Source: Oscarella lobularis
Lineage: Eukaryota; Porifera; Homoscleromorpha; Homosclerophorida; Oscarellidae
Direction: 5' to 3'
DNA: 64,000 nt
NCBI RefSeq assembly: GCF_947507565.1
Contig: NC_089180.1
Coordinates: 2,666,001 to 2,730,000, forward strand
Part shown: positions 8,720-19,312 of the stretch, one piece after another
How the letters are laid out: every line of letters begins with the position of its first letter
Position numbering within the stretch: the first letter of the stretch is position 1
Notes under the pieces: model-generated
The model's database searches: none
The model's input: only the letters and a program-made list of their open reading frames with translations
What the model was told of the DNA's origin: nothing
Translations under genes and position numbers: made by a program

Positions 8720-11681
8720 GGCGACGGTCGAGCCACGAGATGAACGGAAAACGGGACAGGCGGAGGTAGACAGGGAAAGGGAGCCAGCAGCGGTCCGTAG
8801 AGTGGATAGCCCATTGGCATTTGGGGTGGAAGAGGAGGAGGGGGCGGTGGGGGAGCGTCGTTTTGAGGATTCGTATACGCCGGAATAATCTGCTTAGATA
8901 GAAATGGTCATCGTCGAGGAGCGCTATGACGTTACGCGGGTCTACCTGAACCTCCGCCGGTCGGACGTAGAACGGCTGGGTCGACGTGAATTCTGTCCAG
9001 ACGTACTGCTGCGCTGGAAGACCGGGCATCGCGCCCAAAGGAACAGAACGAGACGTCGGCGGCGGAAGAGGAGGAGGTGGAGGAGGTGGAGGGGAGCCTA
9101 CATAGAGGAAATATATGAGAAACGAAATCGGCCAGGTCTTATAATCTTTCTACGGTACGTAAACGTCTTATAATAGGGATTTGGTGTTGCTCACCTTGCA
9201 TAAGCAGTCCTTGGGGCATTCGCGAAGATTGAGTGACGAAAACATCGCTGTTTGCCGACGTTACGGCGACGTGTTGAGGTCGTACACTGTCTGCAAGACA
9301 TCAAGTTATGAAGACCACTGTACACACTTTTCGACCAGACTTTACTTGCGAAATTGATATTCACATTCGGCAACAATCCTTTTTGCCGATTACCGTCTGC
9401 ATTCACAGAACTTTCTCCCTTGGTTTCCGACTGTTTCTCTTGGAGCCAGTAAAGGGAATCGGTAGTCTCTAAATCCTGCCCGTCGGGTGATAAGGCCTCA
9501 TTGGCGCTCTTTTCGGCGTCACTGTCGAGCTGCTGAGCCACCTCGCGCAATTCCTCGTCCATAATCTTCTCCAACTGCCTCGATTTGACCTCAAATTCTA
9601 AAAATATTTATTGACAAAATAGGTCATAAAATTCTCGTGACTCGTCCCAACCCAAATCGTCCTCATTGGTCGTCTCCTCGTCGAGGAGAGGCCATTCGGA
9701 TTGAGTAGACGGAGCCCAACTTTCTCCAAGAGGCCTCCCACTCCCCACGCTATATACATGCATATTAATTAATGCCTATCTATACTACGTGCTCAATACA
9801 GACCTTCCAGGCTCTTTACTTGAGCCGCTGCTCTCTAATAATAATAATACGAGACTACTACAAAGGAAATTTCCTAAAGGGAAGCTCCCACCTTCTATAT
9901 CACTTTTCTTCCGCAACGCTTCTGGCAATTCAACTCCAGTGTCAACGATAGCGCTATTCATCGCTTCTCTGAGCAATTTCTCTTCTTCTTCCTCTTCGGA
10001 TGCGCCTTCCTGCCAGACGCTCCGCTGTGCCACGTGTCCTTGATGGGCTGTCGCCGTCAAACTTCCCAGCGTTCCAGCACTGCTGCCCATTGAAACGGGG
10101 TGCGGATACGCATTGAGATTAAATGCCATGGATAAGCGAGCCATATCGTTAAATATTTGATGCATATTCAAGGGCTCTATTAGAGGATTCTCGTGCGTTT
10201 CCGTTGGCTCTTTGGCATGAGGAGATTCCCGCTTCGCTTTGATATTTGACGTCATTTCGTCTGGCTTTGTTTCTACGACGGGTTCACTGTGTACAGTATG
10301 CAGAAAAAAATTCAAAATAGATCGTTGCGTGACGTTACAATGCGTCTATATCTACCGCTTGATCTTGCGCGCGTTGGACTGTAAGGCGGGGTTTCCCGTC
10401 TAGAGAGGTAGAAATATAAAAAAACCAAGGCAAATCAAAAAAAAGATATCGTTACCAGTTCGCGAGGCCTAAGGGGAAATACTAATATAGATACATATAG
10501 ATATAGAGATGCTTACTTGTTTGAGCCGGCTAAATGAGCGAGAGCCACTGCTTCGAATGCAACGTGCTTACTAAATACAAATACAGTCCGTGACGCTAAG
10601 ATAAGAAGAAGACTTCTACTCCTGTCATGATACCCACCCCTTCTGTATTTCTTTTTTGGTGAAACTCGCCTCGTCATCTCCTAGTTCGTGAAGAAACATG
10701 CAATCCTATACGCAGAAATATGAACGTCATAAATACACGATTGTTTTTGAACGCTGCAGGTTGTCTCACGTGCTTAAAACAGGGTCGACACTTTAGAAAA
10801 TTAGAGCAATATTTCGACGTTCCAAACGACACTCTTAAATGATAACCGTTGATAAATGTATCATTAATTGCTTTAATCGCTTTAGCAGCATCCTATAGTA
10901 TAATTCAACTAGAATCTATTTAAAAACGTCCAATTCTTCCATCTTACCTCCTTTCTTGCGTCATATGCATTTAGACTTGGGCCCTTACATCAGACAATTG
11001 CAATAAATCAAAAGATAATTCTTGTGGCCCTACTTGTGGTGGTGGGTATTCCGTCGAATTAACTGTGATGTTTCGAATTTTTCCAAATTTTCCGCAATAT
11101 TCGTACCGCTTCAGCACGTCCGGATCGGCCACGCGCGGCGGAAGACCGATAATGAAGACCAAATTCAGTCGAATGACTCTCACGCCCTCCAAATGTTTTC
11201 GATTTTCGACCGTCTGCCGTTTCTTTTCCTGACTCCATTGCTTTCGAGATTTTTGAACTCTAAAAAAGTTGTGCCATCGCGCGAAGATGCGCATGCTATG
11301 ACGTCAGAATACCGTTCAGTTGTCAAGGGAATGTATTCAGCGGGATTCTCGGGATAAAGCTAAATCATTGTAATTAATTGATGAATCAGCTAAGGAATAT
11401 TTGAATAATATTTTACTCTTCGACATGCCGGGCACAATCCGTTCTCGTTCGTGATGCCAGCAAAATCTGCACACCTGAAAACGCGCTTTTGCCCCTTCTC
11501 CTTTCAATTTTCGAAGGACTAACTTGATAACCGCACGTGCACGGATAGAAATTGATGTCGTCTATCTCCAATGGCTCCATGCAGAGGGGGCACTGTTCGA
11601 CGAAGGAGATGAAGGTTCGTCAGGCGGGTTTGGGAGTGCGTGAACGCTTACTTCGGGTGCTTCGTCACCGGAGGTCATCAT
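8720..11681 (-). CDS. CNOT4: CCR4-NOT subunit 4 (RING E3 ligase with RRM), multi-exon
   Basis: Exon 1 (11681-11652) starts MMTSGDEAPE. Exon 2 (11592-11524) gives CPLCMEPLEIDDINFYPCTC and exon 3 (11474-11417) gives VCRFCWH...NGLCPACR, completing the C4C4 RING. Then come YPENPAEY (11359-11313) and a coiled linker plus RRM start (11260-11034, ENRKHLEGVRVI, PEVLKR-like PDVLKR). RRM exons follow near 10972-10780 (DAAKAIKAINDTF, VSFGTSKYCSNFLK), then FLHELGDDEASFTK near 10700. Further exons (10290-9895, about 9600-9300) are acidic, and a Pro-rich C-terminus runs to about 8750. CNOT4 is the ubiquitin ligase of the CCR4-NOT deadenylase complex. Exon 3 has lost about 5-8 nt between CWH and TNENG, shifting frame; the RRM has lost about 6 nt. 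The exact 3' end is uncertain. Confidence 0.85.
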
Positions 11682-11689
11682 CGAGCGTT

Positions 11690-11880
11690 TTTCGGCAATC
11701 TATAGGCGATATGGGGCTGCGAGGGCTGCGAGAATGCTTCTGGAAGCCCGCGTTGTCGATCGAGCCCGGATTGCCGAGTGCGTACTTCTGCGCAAGGTAC
11801 GCAGTGTATAGGCTACGTAGCGGGAAATATTGCGGGAAATAAGGGACTCTACAGTTTTGCAGAAACTAGACGCCGCGTTT
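11690..11880. promoter_or_regulatory. upstream region of CNOT4
   Basis: About 190 bp separate the CNOT4 start codon from the next minus-strand ORF. I see no clear TATA box or other named site. Confidence 0.25.
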
Positions 11881-12260
11881 TAGTCATTCGGCGTGTTCGC
11901 GCCGCCGCGGCCGCCGAGCCGGAAGACGAAGAGTGAACGGAAGACGAGAACGAGAGGCAGCGATCGTCGCCCGTTCCACGCGCGCGCCGTCATTCCGCCG
12001 CCTCGACCGCAACCGCTATTTCGAATGAATCGTTGATGTCGACTCGATGACGTCGTCTCGATGACGTCGTCGCGTCCGGCGGCGTCGGAGTCAGAGCCGC
12101 TGCTTTCTGGAGCGAGTTCAAAGTCGCTGTATTTATCGTTGATGAATCCGCCTTGGATAATCAAGCCGCCGAGTTTGGGAAACGACCTGTTCAATATCAG
12201 TCTCTGAGCCAGAAGAGCATATCCTTCCGCGAAAATAAATAGAGGAACTGATGTAAGTTC
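11880..12260 (-). CDS. possible exons of an unrecognised protein
   Basis: A minus-strand reading contains EGYALLAQRLILNRSFPK, LGGLIIQGGFINDKYSDFE and then a Ser/Asp-rich and basic Gly/Arg tail ending at a stop at 11880. It looks like real protein at its beginning. It lies downstream of the BRWD/PHIP WD40 exons but does not match any BRWD segment I know, so it may belong to a different gene. No function is assigned. Confidence 0.35.
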   Translation of the reverse strand, partial: ELTSVPLFIFAEGYALLAQRLILNRSFPKLGGLIIQGGFINDKYSDFELAPESSGSDSDAAGRDDVIETTSSSRHQRFIRNSGCGRGGGMTARAWNGRRSLPLVLVFRSLFVFRLGGRGGANTPND

Positions 12261-12385
12261 AAGTTCTGCATATTTATATTTTCATAAAACGCTCCCATCG
12301 CCTTAATGGTGTCATTGACAATCTTCAAACAAACAAAGCAATGACGCAGAAGAGACGCGAGCAGTGACAGCAATTCTTCCCGTAC

Positions 12386-12995
12386 CCAAATTCGTTGGTC
12401 AACGAATCCCAATGCCAGATGCAAAGAGCGCCGCCGTCTTTTCCCGTCCATATCAGGCATCTAACAGACGGTCTCATACAACAAAATCAATACCAAGTCT
12501 CATATGTGTGTATTACTTTGCTTCGTCGATAGGCGTTGGGCAAAATTCAACCGATGTAATTCCACCTGTGTGGCCGTGGAGTACGGCTACTGGGCTTCCA
12601 TTCTTTAGATCCCACACCCGAACTGTCTGTTTCAAAGCAATGAATCGAGACAGTCACATTATTCTTTCTTCTTACTTTGTCAAGTCCTCCACTAGCCAGT
12701 AGGGTGTTCTCGTCATTGACAGATATATCAGATATATCAGCGATCACTGACTGGTGACCCCGTAGCGTCATCAATAGACGGCCGTCCGTTGATGACCAAA
12801 TCTTCACCAGGTTATCATCAGCACACTAGAATATGTATATTAATTATGATATAGCAAATGATCTAGGACGTTTTTCACAGTAAAAATGCGTCTGCCTGTC
12901 CGATCCATCAGCAAGCAATATACAGGAGCCAAATGGCCAAGAATTTTTCGATGCCAAGTGGCAAATGAGGCAGAAAAATCAACGTTCAAGTTCAA
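12386..12995 (-). pseudogene. BRWD/PHIP WD40-repeat gene, four exons (partial)
   Basis: Exons can be read with splice sites: about 12990-12879 ([22 protein letters not shown]), 12825-12676 ([20 protein letters not shown], then GLDK), 12626-12517 ([19 protein letters not shown]) and 12460-12386 (TGKDGGALCIWHWD). This order and wording match the N-terminal WD40 propeller of the BRWD1/2/3-PHIP family, chromatin readers with bromodomains. Introns are 49-56 nt. The earlier N-terminal exons, later WD repeats and bromodomains are not found in the window, so only part of the gene is present. A palindromic tandem repeat begins immediately upstream. Confidence 0.8.
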
Positions 12996-13000
12996 TCCGG

Positions 13001-13125
13001 GTCTCTCCTGTAATAAACTACAGCGAAATTACAGGGGTTAGCCAACGGGTCTCTCCTGTAACAAACTACAGCGAAGTTACAGGGGGCTAGCTAACTCTTC
13101 TCTCCTGTAAATTAAAAGATATTGG
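13001..13125. repeat. short tandem repeat with internal hairpins
   Basis: Two and a half units of about 48 bp. Each carries CTCCTGTAA ... TTACAGG, so each unit can fold into a hairpin (CCTGTAA pairs with TTACAGG). Confidence 0.75.
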
Positions 13126-13185
13126 CCAACCGAAGACAATTTTTGAAAATCGTCTAAGATAATTTTAAAAATCGTCTAAGACAAG

Positions 13186-13684
13186 CAGGGTCCTGCCGAG
13201 AATTTTTCAGTGTGGGAAGAAGGTCTGGAAAATTGTCCAAGACACTTTTATGAATCGTCTAAGGCAAAATTGTCTTGGACCATTTTCAAAACTGTCTTGG
13301 ACCATATTTAAAACCCTTTTAAAATCTTGAACGTTTGAACGGGAAGAAGGCAAAGGCATACGGAGAAGGCAAAGGCATACGGAGAAGGCAAAAGGCATAG
13401 GGAGAAGGAAAGGCATAGGGAGAAGGCAAAGGACATAGGAGAAGGCAAAAGGAATAGGGACAAGGCAAAGGCATAGGGAGAAGGCAAACGGCATAACGTT
13501 TTAGTAGTGTATGGGTCGGCGATAGGCGAGTGAGGGTCGGGGCCGACCCATGCCGACCCACGTGGGCAGAACCCTGGACAAGATTTTAAAATCGTCTGTG
13601 ACGATTTTTAAAATTGTCTCAGACCATTTAAAATCTCGTACTATATCTTATTCCCACACTGAAAAAATTCTCGGCAGAACCCTG
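13186..13684. mobile_element. 499-bp terminal-inverted-repeat element carrying a minisatellite
   Basis: The left terminus 13186-13216 (CAGGGTCCTGCCGAGAA...) is inverted at 13653-13684, about 31 bp with one or two mismatches. Next to the termini are several copies of AAATCGTCTAAGAC / GTCTTGGACCATTTT in both orientations. The centre (about 13340-13496) is a tandem array of a 17-19-bp unit resembling GGCAAAGGCATAGGGAGAA. CAGGG termini resemble hAT elements, but the flanking 8-mers do not match, so the superfamily is open. Confidence 0.75.
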
Positions 13685-13844
13685 TTATTGCGTACTTGTT
13701 ATCCACTTGGTCATGTCATTAAGAGACAGATACTCACAAGGCATCTATAAAATACATTAGGTATTAAAAGAATTAGAGAAATTTCGAAAACTAATACTGT
13801 TTGGGACTCGAAAGGAGTGAGCATTTTTTGAGGCTGGCGACTCA

Positions 13845-14717
13845 AATTAAAAAAGTCGCCCATCGCTCACCAGTACTATTTCTTTATAAAAATCCTCCGT
13901 CATTATGTTTCTTCGATTCGCGCTTCCACTCCACTTTTGACCAGCAAGGACGTGACCTAAACCGCGAGGTGCAATGAAAAAAAGTCAAAAGACAGACCAT
14001 CTAAAAATACTTTTACCTCGATTCAAAACTTGGCGACCAAAAAACGGTATTCTCTTTGAAGCAGCACATTCCAACGAGGAGCCCACAGCCTTCGGGTTCA
14101 TATCTTAACTAGTGGTACTGCACCCATTGATTCCGACTAACCTTGTCTGAGCAACGACTGCCTTCCGGCCCCCAAGAAACTTGAGAGGCCATCTACACTA
14201 GAAATGACCACTTCGTCCACCAGCAATGCTTCTCTCTCAACAATCCGAAATAAATGATCAGCACCAATATGCCGGAAGTCAGAGTCAGAGTTCTATCAAT
14301 AAATAAATAAATAAACAAACGCCAATTAACAATTAGTGCACGCGTCGCAGAGGCAGAAAAGTGGGAAATTCAAAGGAATCGGAGGCGTAGACTTACTCCG
14401 TGGGTCGTCAGCTCGGCGATTGAGTGCCTAGCAAAGAGAAAATGGGCGTCAACGAGGCGGCGAAACGAAGCGTGAGATGCGGCGCTTGCCTTGGCCGCCT
14501 CGGTGCACGGGCCAGTCGATTTGGCTATCAGGAAGTAGAGATCTGCAGGGTTAGGGAATTTTAGTGCGGTCGCGCGACGCGATGCAGCCGCATTTACGGC
14601 GGCTACGGCTTGCAGGAGTGCTCGCCTTTCTCCACTGAGGCCTTGCGATTGTCGGACGCCGTCCGAGAGCGCGGCGCGGCGGCCGTAGACTCGGTGTTTT
14701 CTCCTTGAGAGGTTCAC
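13845..14717 (-). CDS. unrecognised multi-exon protein
   Basis: Minus-strand exons with plausible splice sites: a start MNLSRRKHRVYGRRAAL at 14717 running to about 14392 (LYFLIAKSTGPCTEA, ending before GTAAG); about 14300-14140 (RHIGADHLFRIVEREALLVD, VVISSVDGLSSFLGAGRQSL); a short exon near 14060 ending before GTAAAAG; and a last exon near 13960-13845 (GHVLAGQKWSGSANRR, MTEDFYKEIVLVSDG, stop). It reads as a real, moderately charged protein, but I do not recognise the family. It is divergent to DHDDS with about 155 bp between start codons. Confidence 0.5.
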
Positions 14718-14872
14718 CTAACGTGACGTCACGAGCGAGGTCGATAGTGGCTGATCCCTCCCCCTAAAAAAACTCGTCGTTCCTCGTCGATTGGCTGTGG
14801 AAGTCGGGCCCGACGGTGCGCGACATCTTAGACCGAAAGGCCGGTCCCGAGGAACGACGTCCAGCCGGCTTC
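14718..14872. promoter_or_regulatory. bidirectional promoter with CRE-like palindrome
   Basis: The interval between two opposed start codons contains GTGACGTCAC near 14720-14735, a perfect palindrome with the CRE/ATF core TGACGTCA, and a C-rich stretch. The location between head-to-head genes suggests a shared promoter. The factor binding is inferred from the motif alone. Confidence 0.45.
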
Positions 14873-16001
14873 ATGCGCCGATTCAGCTCGAGCATCCTCA
14901 AACAAGGTCCCACACCGAAACGCGTCGCACTCATCATGGACGGAAATCGACGATACGCGAGAAAAATGAACTTTTCTCACGTCAGCGACGGCCACGCGAT
15001 GGGATTCGAAAAATTGGCTGAGGTTGGCCTTTAGACTTTGGAATGGTGGTGCCTCGAGGTCAGTCTACGCATTGAGCATAGAGAACTTTAAGAGGTCAAA
15101 GGACGAGGTCGACGGTCTCATGGAATTGGCGAAGAAGAGCTTCTCTCGACTGATTGAGGAAGAGTGAGAAAATCTTCATTCGAAGGTCTCACGTGCTACG
15201 AGACTTTTTCTTTGTGTCTAGAGAATTGATACAAAAGCACAAAGTTTGCATTCGAATTCTTGGTGATGTGGAACTCTTACCTGTCGACGTGCAAAAGACC
15301 ATTGCCAAGGCAGTCGTCTTGTCTAGAAACAACAAGAGGTCAATAGATACGACGATCGTACCTTGGACGTTTGCGGTGAATCGTTTTCTCGTAGAGGTTT
15401 TCTGAATATTTGCATTGCCTATACATCCCGCTATGAAATGACCCAGGCGGCGAAGCAGGTCGCTTGGGGAGTAGAAGAAGGCCTGTATCCAACGTGAGCC
15501 GGATCATCCGCCCATTGACATATTATGCATTGAATTCGTTTGTTCTAAAGAGACGTATCCGAAAAATGCTTCTACACGACGGACTCGTCTGACCCAGATC
15601 TCCTCATACGGACGTCGGAAGAAGTTTGGCTAAGCGACTTCCTTCTCTGGCAGTCGTCCTATTCCTGTCTCTCGTTTCTTGACGTTTTCAATTTGGCATC
15701 TGTTTCAGGCCATCTTGCAATACCAAAGAGATTATCGCAGTATAGAGGTCTGTCTCTCTCTCTCTCACAATCGGACATCGCTGTATTCCATGGGTTTTTT
15801 CTCATCTAGGAGATGCGGTCGTCTCATTTTGCAGAAAGAGAGAAACTCTTGCACGAGTCGGACATGCAGTGTGTGCGGGCTGCCGCCGAAGATAGCAAGT
15901 CAACAGTACTGCACAGTGTAGATTCACTCATAGCCGAGTACAAAATAAATCATGAACAGCGAATTGAGTATTTTTTTATTGATCATCCAACAAAAACGTG
16001 A
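14873..16001 (+). CDS. DHDDS: dehydrodolichyl diphosphate synthase (cis-prenyltransferase)
   Basis: The chosen start [12 protein letters not shown] (14873) leads into [14 protein letters not shown], the isoprenyl-diphosphate-binding motif with catalytic Asp. Following exons give [72 protein letters not shown] (substrate RTSGE-like motif with Glu for Gly) and [14 protein letters not shown]. The last exon (about 15812-16001) is charged. The enzyme makes the dolichol precursor for N-glycosylation at the ER. Lesions: a 12-nt GTTGGCCTTTAG at 15023-15034 where an intron should be, a loss of residues and frame just before YALSIENF, and loss of the VLWPE-like segment near 15685. These look like deletions inside otherwise well-conserved sequence. 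Confidence 0.85.
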
Positions 16002-16060
16002 AGCCTAAATTGTGTCCTTAATTAAAAATACTCTTCTTAGGCACTTATCTATGATGGTGA

Positions 16061-17645
16061 TTAGGATTGGGCAAAATAGGATCTGATTCTTGATTCTATC
16101 GGAGATCGGCAGATGGGGCATTCACGCACTGTCTCTGCGCAAACGTGGCAGCAAAGAATTTGCGCACAAGGAAGAAAGAGAACGTCGGCCTGCCTTTCCA
16201 TGCATATCTTGCAGAGGCGACTCTCCCTCACCTGCGCCATCTCGTCGTCTATATTCATACTCTCGGGAGGGGGTGCAGAAGGAATAGGTGAATTATTAGG
16301 TGGTGCTTCAGACGTCGCCACCTGGATCAACACTTCAAGGAACTCAGTGAAGTTCTTGTGTCCTTTACGATAAATCCTCTCTGCTAGATTGCGAGTGAAG
16401 CCCATTTCAATTGCCTTTGCAATGTAATCCAAAGGTTCAGGTGACTCCTGCTCTGGGGGTCTTTGCTGCTTGGGCTCATGCCACGGTTCGTCCTGCGCCG
16501 CCGTATCGAGACCAAAGTGTTCCATGACGAACTTGCACGCTGGAAAGTGTCGCAGATGCTCGCCCCACGCCTCGTCTCCCCGCTCCCAGCCTCGAAGTCC
16601 GCCGCCGCACGTCGCGCATCGAACCCGATCGCCTTCGCCCATGTAGCAGAACCCCGCCTCGGCGAGCGATTCAGCCGAAATGGGACTCCGCGGAGGCCAG
16701 TTCTGAAAGGTCGCCAATCTCTCCGCATAATTCGTCGACTTTTCGGCGCTCGCATTTCGAACGACAAGCGGTCCCGCTGCCCTTTCCTTCTGATGCAAGA
16801 CTGATTGAGCAAACTGGCAATTAGGCGAATGCTTTACGTGCTCTTCGACGGGCACGTCGCCGGGCATCCACTGCTCGACGTAGACGTGGCAGTTGAAGCA
16901 GCGAACGGCATCCCTTCGTCCCGTGTAATAAAAGCCGGCTTCGGCCAAGTCGTGAGGCGAAACGGGAATGCTGCGAGGCCATTTTTCGAACGTGAGAAGA
17001 CGCAATCGCTCTTTCTCTAAATAGGGCTTTCGTTCAGGGAGAGGTGACGCAGGGCGGCGTTGTGGGGTCCTTCCCAGAGGAGGTGGGTGTTTTGGCTGCT
17101 TCGTATCGGCCTTGGCAGCGACGATGGGACAGAGCGGAGAATAGAATCTGTGCTCCCCTTCGGCCGTATCTCCGGGTTTCCACAGCTTCAACTGAACGTG
17201 GCACACATGGCATTCGACCATATCCCTTGGCCCGTGAAGTAGAATCCGGCTTTCGCTAGTTCGACGGGTTTTATCGGGCAGTCGCGCGGCCATTTGAACG
17301 ATTTCTTCCGAAATGTCGCCAGTCGACCAGCTTCGCTGCTCATATCATCGACATCGACATCGCCCCCTTTAGCCGCCGCCATGTTGGATCGAGATCGAAC
17401 GATAGGGCACTCGGGTGACGCTTCTGCGTGCTTTCTCTGCATATCTTATCCTGGACGACACATTTCGAAGAGTCGCTTGCAAGCAAAACAACGCCCTTGG
17501 TCGCGGATCCCAGTGTAGTAAAAGCCCTCCTTCGCCAGATCGTCCGGCTTTAGTGGAGATTTGCTCGGCCAATGTCGAAAAGACCGCAGTCTTTCCTTTT
17601 CGTGAGAATAGTCGGCCATCGCCATCGAAATCTAGTCCGGGCCGG
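16061..17645 (-). CDS. inhibitor of apoptosis: four BIR domains, UBA, RING
   Basis: Essentially one long exon. BIR1 (from MADYSHEKERLRSFRHWPSK, near 17627; CFACKRLF) is cut by TAA where the PGDD of the zinc motif is expected. BIR2 (FRKKSFKWPRDCP, CHVCHVQLKLWKPGD) is split by a 1-nt loss near 17236. BIR3 (FEKWPRSIPVSP, CFNCHVYVEQWMPGD) and BIR4 (FQNWPPRSPISAE, CATCGGGLRGWERGD) are intact, then a UBA-like segment (AIEMGFTRNLAERIYRKG) and a C-terminal RING. The RING reads CKIC...FLPCAQILCCHVC...CPICR: the usual zinc-binding His of PCGH is Gln. The architecture is XIAP/BIRC-like with one extra BIR. Such proteins block caspases and ubiquitylate targets. The two lesions may be assembly errors. Confidence 0.85.
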
Positions 17646-17888
17646 GAACAAGCCACGTGTAGTGTGAAATAGACGAAATTCTTTCTGTCAGCTGACGGTC
17701 TCTTCCGTATCTGCTCTTGTCTCTCTAATGCCACGAGAACGTACTACGCGGTTCTGAAAAAAAATCATCTGATTTCAAGTGCAGGTATGATCGATCGATC
17801 GATGACCTTCACTATGTTGCTATCCCTTTTTTCATGCAATTTATTGGTATAAAAATTAGAATACACATGTTTTTAATCTGATGCAGTT

Positions 17889-19227
17889 TTAAGTTCTCGA
17901 ACGCGACACGGGCGGCTGATACAGAGGCCCTCCCTGACTCGCCTCCTCTTCGAACTCCATATTATCAGCCATAGTCTGTTCAATGCACGCTTTCAGAACG
18001 ACGTCGCTCATCGGCTGATAGTCGTTTAGGCCTCTCGGCGGACAGATGAGCGACGGGCCGAAATTGACGGACACGGCGACGTTCTTGTAGAGCGAAACGG
18101 CCGGGTAATAAGTCCCGTCGAAAATGTCCTCCCAAGCCACGCCCTGCGATACGCCGTTCTTGAAACATTCGATGCGACTACCGGGTAACGGTTTGAGCGC
18201 TTTCACCGCCTTCTCGACCCAATCCTTTCGTTCGAAATAGAGAAAATTTTTGAACTTGATCAGTGCGTCGTCCTTGTGAGTGAGCGGCAAGATTGGACGC
18301 TCGTCCGCCGACCGTTTTGGAAGATAGATAAAGAAGCCGAGCACGTCGCCCGCAACTCTGATGAAATCGCGTTCCCCTCTTACTCCGCCACGAATACCCA
18401 AACTTATCGTAGCCCAGCGGCGCCTGAAGATTTCCGTACGCCTGCGAGCATCGGGACCCATCTCCTTGATGACGACTTCGAAATACCAAGCGCCTCGTCG
18501 CACGCCGTGCGTCGCTCTCGCCGTTCACGCTCATTCGATCGTCGGACATCTTCAACTGCGACGCTCGATCGTTCATCGACAGCATCACGGATTCCGGCAA
18601 GACGCGTCCATAGAGTCGAGCCGGCACCGCCTTGCCGACGTACGTCTCAAGATCGTCTTCCACGTGGGGATCCAATTCGGCGAGCGCGTATCGATTGTTG
18701 AACGGATGCTCGAGGGGAAAGCCGTGTGCCGGCAATTTTTGCGCCGACACCGTCGACACGTCGCCTCTAGTTCGCTTCGAGGACGACGATTGGCTGCCGC
18801 CGCCGCCGCCGGCTGCTCCTCCCTCGAGTGAGCCGCCACGTCGCTTTCCGGCTCCTTCACCTTTTTTTCGCGTTGGTGCGCGTCTTTTTTCTGCTGGTGC
18901 TGGTGCTGGTGCTGGTGCTGGTGCTGGAGCTATTGCTGACGCTGTAGTGGTGTTGCTTAGGGATCGAGATGTTGCATCAGCTGATGGAGGTTCTGGTGCT
19001 GGTTTCGGTGGCACTGGCGCTTGATCGTTCATTGACTGAGGCGAAGAAAGAATCTGTATGCTCGATTCATCTCTCTCTTTTGTTCCTGTTAGTTCTCTTT
19101 CTTTTGCTTCTTCATCATGTGCGTCGTTCGATTGAGAATCGTCGAGATTTTGCTGACGAGTGTTTGATAGTGGCGCCTCCGATAGCGGATGTTTGCCTGC
19201 GTTGCCTGCGACGTCCATAGACTCCAT
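17889..19227 (-). CDS. ASH2L: ASH2L, COMPASS/MLL histone methyltransferase subunit (SPRY)
   Basis: The start chosen is MESMDVAGNAGKHP (19227), because the longer frame runs antisense through UCHL5 exon 1. A low-complexity region has a PAPAPA run and a basic KRRAPTRKK/GKRRGG nuclear signal. Then come the ASH2L pre-SPRY and SPRY blocks: LPAHGFPLEHPFNNRYALAE, RASQLKMSDDRMSVNGE, RRGAWYFEVVIKEMGPDA, YGNLQAPLGYDKFGYSWRSK, DVLGFFIYLP, DALIKFKNFLYFE, YYPAVSLYKNVAVSVNFGP. ASH2L stimulates H3K4 methylation. Frame breaks occur after SVNGE, after MGPDA and after RFHQS. At each, about 6-15 expected residues are missing while the flanks are well conserved. An N-terminal PHD/winged-helix part is not seen. 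Confidence 0.85.
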
Positions 19228-19312
19228 TTCGAGACGAGGACGGGATGAAAAACGCAGTTTTGTGCTTTTGCCCCGGGAACTTTCCCACTTCCCGTATAAC
19301 ATTTTCTTCGCG
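19228..19312. promoter_or_regulatory. 85-bp divergent promoter, ASH2L / UCHL5
   Basis: The preferred start codons of two opposite genes are only 85 bp apart, and the open frame of ASH2L even continues antisense into UCHL5 exon 1. No TATA box is visible. A shared TATA-less initiation region is inferred. Confidence 0.4.

Noticed and set aside
14370-14717. Assignment of this exon to WDR35 because of the NPADLYFLIA string
   Set aside because: Only that short string is shared with the WDR35 exon at 30.7 kb (NPADVYSLLA); the surrounding residues and the following exons do not match.
16090-17260. Several plus-strand ORFs opposite the IAP gene
   Set aside because: They are antisense shadows of the BIR and RING coding frame, with no conserved features of their own.
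18276-19024. Plus-strand ORFs of 130-156 codons opposite ASH2L
   Set aside because: They are antisense shadows of a conserved coding region.
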